Assembly (NCBI GenBank): GCA_964247055.1
Contig: OZ176060.1
Span: forward strand, 1,488,001-1,552,000
Length of the DNA stretch: 64,000 nucleotides
Direction of reading: 5' to 3'
DNA from: Paragordius varius
Taxonomy: Eukaryota > Nematomorpha
This document shows, piece after piece, positions 47,304-59,225 of the stretch. The stretch's first letter is position 1. Every line of letters starts with the position of its first letter. The translations under genes were made by a program, and so were the position numbers. The notes under the pieces were generated by a model. That model was given only the letters and a program-made list of their open reading frames with translations. It had not been told where the DNA came from and did not search any database.

Positions 47304-47554
47304 CAAAAAAATTGAAATTATATGGTAAAAAGTAAATAAAGACATTTATTTTTTTTACAAAAGTTAGCCATATTTCTATATTAATTGTTCCTATTATATT
47401 TGAGTGTGTTAGTAATAATCTTTATTTCACACTTTCCCATTTATAGCGCGGAGAGACATTTAAAATAGCATGATTTAAAAATTATGGTTGTCTTTTAGAA
47501 AAAAATTGTTTTTATATTCTTACGTTTTGTCCGTATAATTTGAATATTTTACTG
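47304..47554. mobile_element. TA-flanked MITE, relative of 11713-11989
   Basis: The right end ACGTTTTGTCCGTATAATTT to ACTG with TA outside is well kept; the left end (ATTGAAATTATATGG) is decayed. About 250 bp. Confidence 0.65.
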
Positions 47555-47857
47555 TACTATATGGAATATGATTTCCATATAACCCTTTTTTCCTGTTATA
47601 TAATTGAACATTTATATTTTTACTTTCATAAACTTTAATATTTATCCTGTTATCTTATTATTTCTGCATAAACAAATTTAAGACTTTTTTTATTTAATTT
47701 GGCACATATAACAAATAATTATTTTATCAATATTCACTATAATTTTTTTCCGCGTCTTTGTGTCGTATAATAAATTAACATACTGAAACGTTTAAAAAAT
47801 TCAATTCTTCTGATCAAAGAATAAAATTTTCTCACACACTATGCAATGAATCAACAC

Positions 47858-48227
47858 CAGGGGCGTACCGAGGGGGCAAGGGGGTTCATCATGCCCCGGG
47901 CGTTGTTATTTAGGGGCGCCTAAATGATTTTTTAAAATTAAATTTTAATTATGCAAAAATAATAAGAACTTTCAAATGAGATTTTCAGCAATTTAGGTAA
48001 TAATCCCTATAATATATACTCTATTATTCACCTAATTAGTACCAAATAAATTTAGTATCATATAAATTATATTTAATAGAATTTATATGACTGTGCTGTC
48101 TTATCTATGGTGTTTAGGTCACAATGTTTGTATTTTTTTTACTAAATTGTTTTATTGGCTTTTTATGGGGGAGGGGCACCATAAAAGTTATATGCCCCGG
48201 GCGCCGCAAACGCTCAGTACGCTACTG
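47858..48227. mobile_element. hAT-type MITE with perfect 8-bp target duplication
   Basis: Ends CAGGGGCGTACCGAGGGGGC and, inverted, CAGTAGCGTACTGAGCG; both have GCCCCGGGCG just inside. ATCAACAC flanks it exactly at 47850-47857 and 48228-48235. The G+C-rich ends contrast with an A+T-rich middle. The 71-codon ORF at 48087-48302 crosses the right border and is not a gene. Confidence 0.9.
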
Positions 48228-48235
48228 ATCAACAC

Positions 48236-49292
48236 AGGTAACATTATATTTGTAGGTTCATATATTAATGCTAGGTCATTTCATATAATTAAGGCTTTTT
48301 AATTTTTTATTTTTTCTTATTAGGGGCCGTTTTTGGCTTTTTGCCATGTGTGATATTTTTAACAGTCATGACTTTTTGGACTAATTTTATATTTCAGAGC
48401 GATTTAAAATTTGAATATCCTAAAATGTGTCTACCGAATTCCATATGTCTTTAGCCTTTAAGGCGCATAATACAATTTAAAAATTAAAAAAAAACTCATC
48501 CAGAACTTTTTCGCCGCCATTTTTTTCTATAAATTATAATGAATCGCTAATGCCAAAATGTATAAATTAAGTTTAGCCAGAAAAAACTTTAATATTTTTT
48601 TATTTTAAAATCAGCTCTTAGTTCAATCATGTTTTGCAACTGTCTCAATGTTAGACTCTATAAGTCAGAAAAGGGTAAAAAATATAAGCTTTTATATCTA
48701 ATATAGAAGAACAATGCTTATAAATCTAAACTTTCCAAAATAAGTTTTTCCAAGAATAAGCTGGGGATATAAAATTTATGTAATTGCGGACAAAAAAGTC
48801 ACAAGTTTACAGTGTTAAATAAAACATTTTTTCAAAGCATTATTTTTGAATTTTAATTCTAAAAAGTTTTACGGATGTATATAAGAAACGGCAAGACCCA
48901 TTTAAGGCAGTCATTCAAAAGGATAAAACTTTTAAATTATTATATATGGATTTGCAAAGTTTTAGCCATTTTGATTTATAAATAAAAATTTTTCAAGACA
49001 ATTCTTATAGCTAACATATAATAAGTTTTATTTTAATTTTGATGTGATACGTGACCATCAAATTTTTTTCCTAATCTAAAAGCTTTTCCCCATCTGTTAT
49101 ATTTGTAACTTGCATTTATTACCACAACGTTTCGAAAGAAATTAAAAGCTCATTTGCATGAAATGTAATATAATATTAGGGTATAACCTTGACCAACGTT
49201 TTTAGTATTATTATATAATTGAATAAATTGTATAGTTACAGGCACTTTCCTCTATGAATTCGACATTTATACATCATTAAGTTACGCATATA
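48236..49292. other. No gene seen; one dispersed repeat fragment
   Basis: 48410-48560 is a reverse copy of the GGCGGC-core repeat (CTTTTTCGCCGCCATTTTTT). Otherwise nothing recognised. Confidence 0.4.
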
Positions 49293-50396
49293 CACTGTGT
49301 GCAAAAAAGAGGGTCATTGATGAAAAAATTTTTTTTTCGTGAAATAGCTTATGACTATTCATTTACCGCAAATATTTTAATTTGTTGACAACCTAGTTTT
49401 TGAAAAATTAAGAGAAAATATAAAATCGGAAAAAAAGTGAAAATTAAGGATTCAAAAAAATAATGATAAAATTTGAGATTTTATGGTTTATTATCATTAT
49501 AGTTCTACAAAATTTCAGCTCAAAAGATGGCGTTTTTCTTTTACACTTAAAAGACAAAAAATTTAATGAAACTATATTAAAATATTTTTTTTAATTATTT
49601 ACTAGCTAAACTCACTATTAAAATCTTAACATCCATATTTTATTCAGTAAAAAAATTTATATTTTAAAATAAAACCAAAAAATATTGTTTTTTATTTTTA
49701 CATTTTTTTGTCATCTGATTTGTGAGTAAATAAAAAATTTATACTGTTTTATTTTGGAATCTTACATGAGTGCTAATTAAAAAGTATATAATTTATGCAA
49801 AATGGGATTTATAATTAGTGGAATATAACCAACAATCCTTACAAATCATAACAAATATTAATTTGTCATAAAACAGACTTGTTACAGAGATTTTATGATT
49901 GTTGGTTAATATTCCATACTTTTAAATCCTATTTTGCAATTATATACATAATAATTCCCACTCATGTAAGACAAAATAAAACAGTACAATTTTTTGTACA
50001 CTCATAAACCAAATGACAAAAAATGCAAGAATTAAAAACGGTTTTGTTTTGATATATAAGTATTTTTTACTGAATAAAATATGAATGTTGAGATTTTAAA
50101 AGTGAGTTTAGGTAGTAAATAATTAAAAAAATTATTTTAATATGGTTTCATTAATTTTTTTTTGTCTTTAAGTGTAATAAAAGAAAAACGCCATCTTTTA
50201 GGCTGAAATTTTATAGAAACCCTAACTATATGATTTTAGGCTATTTATAAAAAATATCTCCTATTTTTCCCGATTTCGTCTTAATATTTCAAAAACTAGG
50301 TTGTCGACAAATAAAAATTTTTGCGGCAAATGAATACGCTGGTCATAAGCTACCCCATGAAAAAAAATTTTTTGTTAAATTTTTTTTTGCACAGTG
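49293..50396. mobile_element. Fully palindromic foldback element, CACTGTG ends
   Basis: Starts CACTGTGTGCAAAAAAGAGG and ends TTTTTTTTGCACAGTG with TA outside both ends. The two halves are imperfect reverse complements along almost the full 1.1 kb, with the symmetry point near 49860. No coding capacity. Relatives: 1-230, 43395-45437, 56025-56800. Confidence 0.85.
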
Positions 50397-50436
50397 TATA
50401 TATACCAGCACGATGATCTCTTCTGATATAAATATG

Positions 50437-50442
<6 letters not shown>

Positions 50443-50498
<56 letters not shown>
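50443..50498. repeat. (AT)n microsatellite
   Basis: Uninterrupted TA dinucleotides; the YIYIYI ORFs across it are artefacts. Similar tracts at 8836-8875 and 55968-56009. Confidence 0.95.
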
Positions 50499-50499
<1 letters not shown>

Positions 50500-50739
50500 A
50501 ACCTTGTATTTTTGATATACAATATATATCCTTCGTGTGGTCCCATCTTACACCATTAAAAAACATTAAGATTATTATTCACCATAAATTTTGCACATAA
50601 TAAGGACAAACCTAGAATTTAATTAAAAGAAGTGGTTCAATCGGGATCAATTGATATGGAAACACTCCTAAAACCATTTTTATAAAATGAATAAATAATA
50701 TATATCTATATATCACTTCTCCGCTAGGCTTTTTATTAA

Positions 50740-52190
50740 TTCCATATATTCTTTTTGTCTTCATAACTTTTATACAGCCTTTGGAAGTTTTAATAAAGAT
50801 TTCTTACCAATTTTTTCCGTCGTGAAAAAAATTGGTGTTTTGTATTAGGATTTCTTATATTTTTTAAATTGCTTTTTTATGTTTGTTATATATAACAATG
50901 CAGTCTTTCTGAGCATTTTGCTCTTTCAATAGCATTTTGCTCTTTCAATAGCATTTTTGATTAGATAATATCTTAATTGTTTTAATACTTCATGTGAAGC
51001 CTGGTAAAATTTCTTTGGACATTTCCTTTTTTAGCCGAAGATATGTAGAAGTTGCATCTCAAACAGGTACAATTAGGGTTTTGCTGCCCAAGTCATGACC
51101 CGGTCAATTGACCAGGTAAGTGACTATTTATTTTTTGACCATGGTCATTTAAAATAACAGCTGTTTTCTGAAAAATTGCTGGTCAATTTTTTTTGGAAGA
51201 GAGATGTAAGATTATATTGTTTTTTGATATAATTTTTAAAAAATATAAATTAAATATTTAATTCTATATTTAACAATATAAAATTGTTAAAGATGGATCC
51301 TTATAACATTATTATTTAAGCACATCCAGTCATTTCGAAAAACAAAACAATCAAGCACTCTGCAAAATATCCAATTATTCCATTGTGAACCAATAAAATG
51401 AAAAATTATATTATAATTGGATTCAATGATGAAAGAAAGTATAAAACAAACTAGGTCAAACTTTATTGAAATATCTAGTAAAGACTATGTATTTGAAGAT
51501 AGGCGACAAACTTGTGGCAAAATTTATATGAAAACAAAATTCTTGATTAAATTTGATTGAATAAATTTTCGTAAATAATAAATATTAAAAAGTATAATAC
51601 AAACTTTTAAGAAAAAATATGACATTAATAGTGAAACGTAAGTATCGTTCGAACATTATTTTTGAAATCCATCGAATGGTATTTACTTAGGTAAAAAGTG
51701 GTCATGACCATGGTCATGACCATGGTCTGACTGGGTCTGACCGAAGCACTCAAATGCACAACCCTAGATACAATTATCATTGTTCAAAATTAATCTTCTT
51801 CCCATTCATTTCTATAACGATATATATTACCATTGTTCTGGCTTGAATTTTAATCATAATAAATTATAAGCTTGAAGGATACCGCTTTTGTTTTTTTACA
51901 AATGGAAATCACAAAAAATAGAATAAATTAACTTAATTAAATAGATATATAATATATATATATTTGTTGTTGTTTGCTAAAGTCGATTCCGACTAATTGC
52001 AACATTGAAAATATAGCTTCTCCCTAACAGGTAATTTTTTATAGACAAAATAAAATAAAAAAATATATTTTATATTTTTGTGGATAAAAAATTATATAAA
52101 ATATTCAGCATTTTTTAAAATTTTCAACCCGGGCACGTTTTAAAATTTGGCGGGGACGAAATCGACCGCCGTCGACCGTTTTTAATATAA
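50740..52190 (-). mobile_element. Old hAT relic split by a younger MITE
   Basis: 50740-51060 is collinear with 54950-55260, the N-terminal region of the hAT at 54400-55604. The relic seems to resume at 51775 after the inserted element 51074-51766. No intact domain. Confidence 0.45.
51074..51766. mobile_element. 693-bp hAT-type MITE, TAGGGTT ends
   Basis: The left end TAGGGTTTTGCTGCCCAAG and the inverted right end TAGGGTTGTGCATTTGAGTG are followed by inner GGTCA/TGACC pairs. Flanks GGTACAAT (51066-51073) and GATACAAT (51767-51774) differ at one base. Larger sibling of the 53-bp element at 42950. Confidence 0.75.
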
Positions 52191-52808
52191 TGTTTTCCTA
52201 GTCAATCAAAACATTTTTCCAATTAGATAATATCAACAAAATATAAAAACTTTTTAATCATTTAAAGATAACGTTGTGCATTTTGACCACTTTTTAAAAT
52301 TTGTTATCAATTTTAGTTAAACTATAAAAAAACTGTAACATTAAAAAAATCATGCCATATCGGAGATTATAAAATGTTAATCAAATGAAACTTGCTTTTC
52401 AAATGTCATTATTTTCTTAATAAGCTTAAAAATTTAAATATTTTTTTCTAATTTATAATTAACAAATATCTTCAATCAAATAATCAAGAATTCATTGAAT
52501 ACACACAAAACATAAAAGAAATATAATGTCATTATCCTCCTCACACTACTAATATATTTTAAGTCTTTTCGGAGATTTTATTTAATGGACATAAGTTTAG
52601 ATTCTTTTCTCATCCATTTGATTCCTATCAGGATTGGGGATGTATTTTTGTATCAAGAAAATTTCGGCCCCACTGCTTGAAATAAGAATATAAATTACTT
52701 TTTGCACAGATGGGATAAGATTTTGACAGTAAATGTGCTGACAAACAAAATTCATTAATCCCTAAGCTTTCATATTTAATGTGCATAAAAGGCCCGGTTT
52801 TCGTAATA
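52191..52808. other. No gene seen
   Basis: The 82-codon ORF at 52628-52876 (-) runs into the adjacent MITE and has no domain. Confidence 0.4.
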
Positions 52809-53068
52809 AGTAAAAACTGAAATTGTACGGACGAAACGTAAAAATATAAAGATAAATATTTACTTCTAAAAGACAACCATACTTTATTTTAAAAAATATA
52901 ACACATTGTTTATAATGATAAAATGTAAATATAACCACAATCAATTCTATATTTTACAATTGTAATTAAATAGCTAAAAAGGGAAAAATTAATTAAAAAG
53001 TATGGTTTTCTTTTCAATAAAAAATTTGACTTTATTACATTTTTTCCGTATAATTTTAGTTTTTACTG
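52809..53068. mobile_element. TA-flanked MITE, relative of 11713-11989
   Basis: AGTAAAAACTGAAATTGTAC at the left and its inverted counterpart ending TTTACTG at the right; TA on both sides. 260 bp. Confidence 0.75.
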
Positions 53069-53559
53069 TAGTTAAAAAATGGTGGGTTTTTTCAAAGGAA
53101 TATTGATAATTTATGCACAATGTTTGAAGATTAATTGCATAAGACGATTCCTATTTTTTTTAATCATTTTTCCGACCTGGATATAGTATGCGCTAAAATA
53201 ATTAAATCAGTGTGCTCCTTACTATTGAACGGATAGCTTCATCCTTTTGGTGACAAATTATATTAAAAGGTTTCATAAACAAATTTATTGAATGAATATC
53301 ATAAACGCAGGTGATGAAAGAAACATTATATTCTAATTTTGGCCCCAGTAAATTCAGTGAAATAATCTAAATTTTTGATTACATAGGCCAAAAAATCTAC
53401 ATAGAGTATCTGATTAATATATGATATTTTGTCTTTAGATGTCAAAAAATTCCATAGATGAACGATTGCCATTTGTTCAAGAGCTATTTTTTCAATAAAG
53501 GTCTTTAGGGTTGTAGTTGTATCGTGTGATTGCCCAAAAATTAAGTGTCAGTGCTTTTG

Positions 53560-54240
53560 TATTAGAATTTTTTGGATGCTTTGAAATTTTTTATAATAAT
53601 TATATTTTAGAGAATCTACAATAATTCGCACGATATTCAGAGTTTTCCGTTCAATGAATTGTAAAGCTATTCATAATATATATCCATGCCATACTATATT
53701 AGGGTATTTTATGGATATTAATTTTCTAGCGGCCTCCTATTCGCCCCATTATCCGATACAAAGGCCGTTACTTTTGCAATATCAATAATTGGGTTTTATA
53801 ATATTCAAATTATATTCTACTGTTTTTCTTTCAAATCCACTATCCATTAATTTTATGAAAAAAAATTTTGGTATAACCCTGTCCGGTTATAAAAAATTAT
53901 TTGGTCTCGGCGAATGTTTGTCTTCGAATTCATAACAAAGAAATGTTGTTGTTTTACACATTGAGCTTCTTTCGTAATGTCTTTATAACATTCATTAAGT
54001 AATTCATTAAATTTCCTGAACGTAGTTCGTAATTAGGACGCAATTAAGCCAAATTATCGAAGTGTTTGTTAATATTAAATGCAGATCCATTAAAAATAAA
54101 TTTTGCCACATGAGTTGTTTTAGAATCTTCAAATACATAGCTTTTAATACTCGATATATTAAATAAAATTTTACCTAATTTGTTTTATTTTTTCTTTCAT
54201 TGAATTATCATTAACAATTATAAAATGTTTTTTTCCTATT
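53560..54240 (-). mobile_element. hAT-like transposase debris
   Basis: Minus-strand pieces include KVTAFVSDNGAN with a following IVRIIVDSLKY-like segment, reminiscent of the catalytic region of hAT transposases, and a KEAQCVKQQHFF piece upstream. Too decayed to assign a lineage. Confidence 0.4.
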
Positions 54241-54249
54241 TAGGCTCAC

Positions 54250-54376
54250 ATATACCATTTCTTCAAGAGTGTCCCTGAATTGCTCGAGTTGAAATAGAAA
54301 AACTTCAAGTTGGTCTTTGAACACATTGGTCCTTGAACACATTAAGTTCTTTGAACACTCCAAGTTGGTCAGTAGG
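54250..54376. repeat. Dispersed copy of the 21-bp minisatellite family
   Basis: Starts ATACCATTTCTTCAAGAGTG and holds several diverged TTCAAGTTGGTC units. Confidence 0.65.
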
Positions 54377-54399
54377 TCGATCACGACTCTTACTAAAAA

Positions 54400-55604
54400 T
54401 GGGGCACATGTTAATTATTTTACATCTGTATGAAGTAAAATTTCACCATGTTCAAAATCACACTCGTTTACCAGTAAAAACTGGCTGTCGGGTAGACTTT
54501 TCGATCTAATCGAATTTACTATAAAGGATAAAGCATACATATGTGCTTATATTTAATAATTTCGTAACATATATATTATGCAATGATAATCCATAAAATC
54601 TGGAATACATTTGCAAAGAGTAACGAACCTATTACTTAATCCAATTGCCGGAGCTTCGTCGGTTGTTATGGTTGCAATGAAATCGGTAAATTAACTGCAG
54701 CATAATTAATATTAAATATATCCTGCCCTCTGGTAGGTTATTACAGAGGTATGACAATCAATAACTTTTCTGTGACTGATATATGATGGAAGACCATGCC
54801 AACGATAACACATAATTGAGGAACTCCGGCGTAATCGGTGGATTCGTAATTCGAAGCAAAAAATAAACACATGATTTAATAATACCATATTTTGGTAAAG
54901 TCGTGATTAAGATCATAACCTCTCCGTATAATTATGTTTTTAGATAGGGAGCTTTTATCCATTCCATAAAATTCCTTTTTTCTTCTAATTATTAAACAGC
55001 ACTTCAGAAGCTTTAATAAAAGCATTTTCCATATTTCTCCTTCCTGAATAGATTTTTTGTTAGAATTTCTGATGTTTTTAATTGCAATTATGGAATTTTT
55101 TTGATTGTTATATTTTACAATGCACTGCTGTGCATTTGCTCTTTTAATAGCTTATTGTAATTATATTTTTGATAATTCATGTAAAGCGTAATAAAATGTC
55201 TTTGACATTTGCTTTTTTAGACAAAGCTACGGTACGGTTGCATATCAAACTAGCACATTTATCATTATAAAAAAATTATTATCAGCCCTCCCACTTTTAA
55301 AACAATATTATTTTTGAATTTTTAATTACATAAAAAAGAGTAAGGATACCTGTTTCTGTTTTTTTGCTATTAAACTATTTTCGTGGGAAATCACAAATGA
55401 TTTAAAGTTTGAATATACATATGATTAAAATATTGAAAGTTGGTTAAGTAAAAGTAATTTTTACAAACGCAAATAAAATAAGGAAAATAAGTTATAATTT
55501 TGTGGAAAAAAATATGCAAAAATTTTTTTATAACAATATTTAAAAAAATTCAGGCGGTAATTTGAAATCTCCTGAGCACGAAGTAAACCGTTTGGCCACC
55601 CCTG
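54400..55604 (-). mobile_element. hAT relic (ZBED/GTF2IRD2-like) with 5' terminus
   Basis: Minus strand: the terminal sequence at 55604 reads CAGGGGTGGCCAAACGG inward. Transposase pieces: ITTDEAPAIGLSNRFVTLCK then IPDFMDYHCIIY (about 54570-54690), and NSIRSKSLPDSQFLLVNECD with EHGEILLHTDVK (about 54430-54530). This is the usual order of catalytic aspartate, histidine-containing segment and the later LLHTDVRWLS motif. The 3' end is not identified. Stops between pieces. Confidence 0.8.
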
Positions 55605-55963
55605 ATAAGATTTTATGCAGCAAGTTCTTTTCTTACACATTGTTTATCAATATTCATGATTAAGGTTTGCAATTGAGTAATTGTTACGCAATTTTCATGA
55701 TAAAGATTTTATAATTGAGGTTACCAGTTATGATATTTTATTTGGATCATATCGGCGGCTATATATTAATACGTCATACAATGGTATGTGGTGATAAGCT
55801 TTGAAAATATTATCCATTTTTAGGGCAATTGCTTTTTTGTTTAAAATTCCAAGGTCTGCTTTTTTATTATTAATTTGGCATCTTTTTCATTTTTCATACA
55901 TAACTCTAAAAAGAGGGTTCTTTTTTTTAACAATCAAAAAATACTGTTCATCATACTTTACAA

Positions 55964-55967
<4 letters not shown>
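55605..55967. other. No gene seen
   Basis: Runs into the (AT)n tract at 55968-56009; nothing recognised. Confidence 0.4.
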
Positions 55968-56012
<45 letters not shown>

Positions 56013-56024
56013 ATATATATAAAT

Positions 56025-56800
56025 CAAAATAGTTTTTTTTAATTTACTAGCTAAACTCACTATTTAAATCTTAACAATTCTTTTTTATACAGTAAAAATA
56101 AGATAAAATTAAATAAAATTAATAAATATTCAATTTCTGTCATCTGGTTTAATAATAAATTTAAAGTTTTATTTTGGAATCTACTTAAGCCGAATCACAG
56201 AGTAACAAAAAAGGATTTAAAAGTAGTAGAATTATAATCGAAAACCGTAAAAAGCCCAAAAAATATTAATTTGTGTTCAAAAACCTGTTACTGGATTTAT
56301 ATGGATTTTTGGTTCATATTCCACTGCTTATAAAACCTATTTTGTATTAATTAGTATAGTATGTGATTCCCGCTCATATACGATTCCAAATAAAACATTA
56401 AATTTATTATAGACCAAACCAGATGACAAAAAAATGAGAAAAAAATAAACTATTTTTTATTAATTTATTTTGATATCTAACTATGCTGTATAAAATATAT
56501 GTTAGTATTATAATAGTGGTTAGCTAGTAAATAATTAAAATAGATATTTTAATATGTTCCATTAAAAAATTTTTGCATATAGAGTATATTAACGAAAAAA
56601 ACAGGATTTTTGATCTTTAATAAAAACCCTAATCGATAAAATGATAAATCTTTATATCATTATTTTAGTTTTTCTTAATTGTTAATTCTCAATTTTTGGC
56701 CAATTTCGATTTTCTCTTAATATTTTAAAAACGAGGTCGTCAACAAATAAAAAATTTTGCGGCAAATAATTCCCAAGTTATGAGCTATCTGATAAAAAAA
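56025..56800. mobile_element. Foldback element fragment, CACTGTG family
   Basis: Shares TTTACTAGCTAAACTCACTA with 49600-49620 and TTTCGATTTTCTCTTAATAT with the copy at the window start. Both outer termini are lost. Confidence 0.7.
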
Positions 56801-58029
56801 AATATATAATACCTTTTACTAATTTTCCTTTAGTGAATTACAAGTATCCCAAGTATTTATGTATATAAATATAAAGATACAGGAATGTTTATGCGTGAAA
56901 AAGAAGAAATCATAATTTCCAGATACAACTTGTTGCAAATATATATGCTGATTTTATCGTTGGACATTTTAAGTCAAGTAGGTTATGTATGGATGTTAGC
57001 AGACGGATATTAGATAGCTGATTTTTACACCCCAATAGATGCGTTTTATTGATGGCTTTCATGAATAGCAGATTTGTTATCATACAATTATGGACTACAA
57101 TAGCTTAACCACTTCTCATTTTAAACCCAGATCGGTTTAATAATGAATATTTTTTGCGCTACTTGGTAAATTGGTTTATTTGACACACGATCTTCGGATT
57201 TTGCTGATCGTAACTTTGCATTTTCTGCAGGTGTCTCCTACATCCATGATTACCTCACTGTATACCCTTTCCATATCTCGTATTATTATGGAGCGCCTGG
57301 TATCGTGTCAAATAGGCAGGGAGCTATTATAAATTGTACAATTGTAGCCAACGGGATGTATATCCCTATAGATAAGCCCATTATGTAAACACATGTTTCC
57401 TACATTCTATCCCTTACATATTCTTAATATATTTTCATTCACACCTCTCACTCAATAACTTTTGAAATAGTAAAATCGTGCATTCTCCGCCCCCACATAG
57501 TGGAAACTATGGGGTGCTCAAAACATTATTAAATTAGATTAAGTAGTAAACTAAATAACCAATGCATCACACATGCCTCAACCGGAATTTTAAAATTTGA
57601 CTTTGAAACAATTAATAATTTCTACTATTTTATCCCTTTAATTCTTGATACTTTTCTTTTTTTCAATACATAGACTTCTTAATCTATAAATTATAATTGT
57701 TATGGCAGCGACATGGCCATCATTTTAACGAAAATTGACTTTGTCGTTTGCTTTAACTATGGCCTTACCTCTATTTTTATATTACAATTGAATATTTGCG
57801 ACTTTATTAATTTTTGTAAAGATTGGACCCGCTTCATTTGACGTTCTTTTTTAACTTGTATTAAAAATTAAGATGTTTATTTAATAGGTTTATGACTTAA
57901 TTGTAAAAAGGGAGGATGTTTTTGTAAATAAGTTATTTTATATAATTCTTTGATTAACTAATATTCATTCCTTAAGATCATTAATGAATTTTTACCTTTT
58001 GCTGTTTTCTCACTTCTCTCTTGCACTAG
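56801..58029. other. No gene assigned
   Basis: A+T-rich with a more balanced stretch at 57000-57400 that could be old coding sequence (minus-strand RRSIIIRDMERVYSEVIMDV) but is not recognised. This would be the upstream region of the P450 gene; no promoter element was identified. Confidence 0.3.
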
Positions 58030-58410
58030 TTAATTTACTTCTCTTGTATGACTTTCAAAATTTAAAAATCGATTATCTGTATTCACACTACATAATTGTT
58101 TTTCGTTCGCACAATTAATTGAATAATTTTGATGATTCTTTTTAGCATTTTTTATAATATTCGTATAAAAATTTATCTTAGAGACACTTAGTTTATTTTT
58201 ATAACTCACCCTCATTACAACTGTGTATCTAAATTTTTTAGTTAAAATATAAATTGAAATAGTGTAATTAAATGTACTAACGAATCCGATTACAACAGTT
58301 GGAATGTTGCAATAAACTATATCTTTTTTGCCTACAAAAAGATTGACCTTGCAAGATAAGATTACAACATTCCAAAAGATTAAATTTTGTATAAAATAGT
58401 AATAACGCAT
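58030..58410 (-). CDS. Unassigned 126-codon ORF divergent from the P450
   Basis: Not recognised. ATG to stop frame with two hydrophobic stretches (about residues 5-20 and 36-55, VVIGFVSTFNYTISIYIL) followed by TKKFRYTVVMR and a long polar C-terminus rich in N, K and S. The helix followed by K-K-F-R recalls the last helix of membrane receptors, but spacing to the tyrosine does not fit a rhodopsin-family NPxxY motif. Its ATG is 10 nt from the P450 ATG on the other strand, leaving no room for separate promoters. So it may be a downstream exon of a minus-strand gene, or chance. Confidence 0.25.
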   Translation of the reverse strand: MRYYYFIQNLIFWNVVILSCKVNLFVGKKDIVYCNIPTVVIGFVSTFNYTISIYILTKKFRYTVVMRVSYKNKLSVSKINFYTNIIKNAKKNHQNYSINCANEKQLCSVNTDNRFLNFESHTREVN

Positions 58411-58420
58411 AAATTGTTAA

Positions 58421-59225
58421 ATGCATTTTTATATTATTTTGATTTTCATTGTCATATGTATAGTTATATATGGATTTCTGCCGTTGATTAATCTAGCTTT
58501 ATCTGGCTTTCCTCACCCTCCCGCATGGCCATTCGTCGGCACAAATGCTTGGTTATATATTTATGGAGTACATAAATGTTATCAAGAATGGTTTTTAAAA
58601 TATGGTCCTATTTATGCTGTTGCTGAAGGTCCCATAATATCTTTAATGGTAAATGATCCGGATATTTTAAAAGAAGTACTCGTTAAAAGCTTTTCAGCCT
58701 TCCCAAATCGCAAAAATTTTCCATTGGGAAGGAGGTATTTACCAAATTCAGTTTTTACTACAAAGGACGAAGAGTGGCGAAAAGCAAGAAAAGCCATCAT
58801 TCCAACGTTTAGTCGACTTAAATTAAAAAATAATATGTTCCCACAAATATTAAAATGCGCCCAACAAATTACTGACCATATATATAACAAAATTAGAAAC
58901 CATGAACCAATATTAGACCTAAAATACGTTTTTGGTTGTTTGACAATGGATGTTATATCATCTGCTGTATTTGGATTACATGTAGACTGTATGAAGACTC
59001 ACAAATCTTTTTTAAGGTTTATAAATTTTTAATTAATAGAGAGGCTGAAAAAGTCTTTAAACGAGAATTAACGGATTCGATTCCGCTTATTTTGTGCGTT
59101 TTTCCATTTATAAAATATATTTTTCGCCATATACATTTTTCTTTCACTGATATTTCAACATTCGAATTTTTCAATAATATTGTTGAAAAAAGCGTGGCGG
59201 AAAGAATATCCAAAAAAATTTACAG
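58421..59225 (+). CDS. Cytochrome P450, CYP3-clan type, N-terminal half
   Basis: Two exons, 58421-59016 and 59040-59225, give about 260 residues. A hydrophobic N-terminal anchor (1-29) is followed by the proline hinge FPHPPAWPFVG (30-40). Then come the WRKAR helix-C motif (119-123) and FGCLTMDVISSAVFG (171-185), which aligns with the F..YSMDVI..T.FG block of CYP3A proteins. Exon two ends at a GTAATT donor. The I-helix (AGxET), ExxR and haem-binding cysteine regions were not found downstream to the window end. The gene therefore either continues beyond it behind a long intron or is a 5' gene fragment. Expected role: ER-bound monooxygenase, substrate unknown. No stop interrupts the coding exons. 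Confidence 0.85.
59017..59039 (+). other. Micro-intron in P450, 23 nt
   Basis: GTTTAT donor, TTAATAG acceptor, phase 2. It looks like a frameshift; removing it joins KTHKSFLR to EAEKVFKREL. It also restores the CYP3A spacing between the FG-x-x-VD block and the following VFPF motif (35 residues here, 36 in CYP3A as I recall it). Confidence 0.75.

Noticed and set aside
48087-48302. 71-codon ORF
   Set aside because: Crosses the right border of a MITE with a clear target duplication.
50343-50566. Two overlapping ORFs with long YIYIYI runs
   Set aside because: Translation of an (AT)n microsatellite.
57000-57400. Possible decayed coding region with RDMERVYSEVIM on the minus strand
   Set aside because: Could not be tied to any family, and only short pieces are open.
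58030-58410. Rhodopsin-family receptor C-terminus (helix followed by KKFR)
   Set aside because: The residues four before the tyrosine do not give an NPxxY-like motif and no other helices of such a receptor were seen.
58984-59045. Frameshift making the P450 a pseudogene
   Set aside because: A 23-nt GT-AG segment explains the frame change and restores family spacing; the rest of the reading has no damage.
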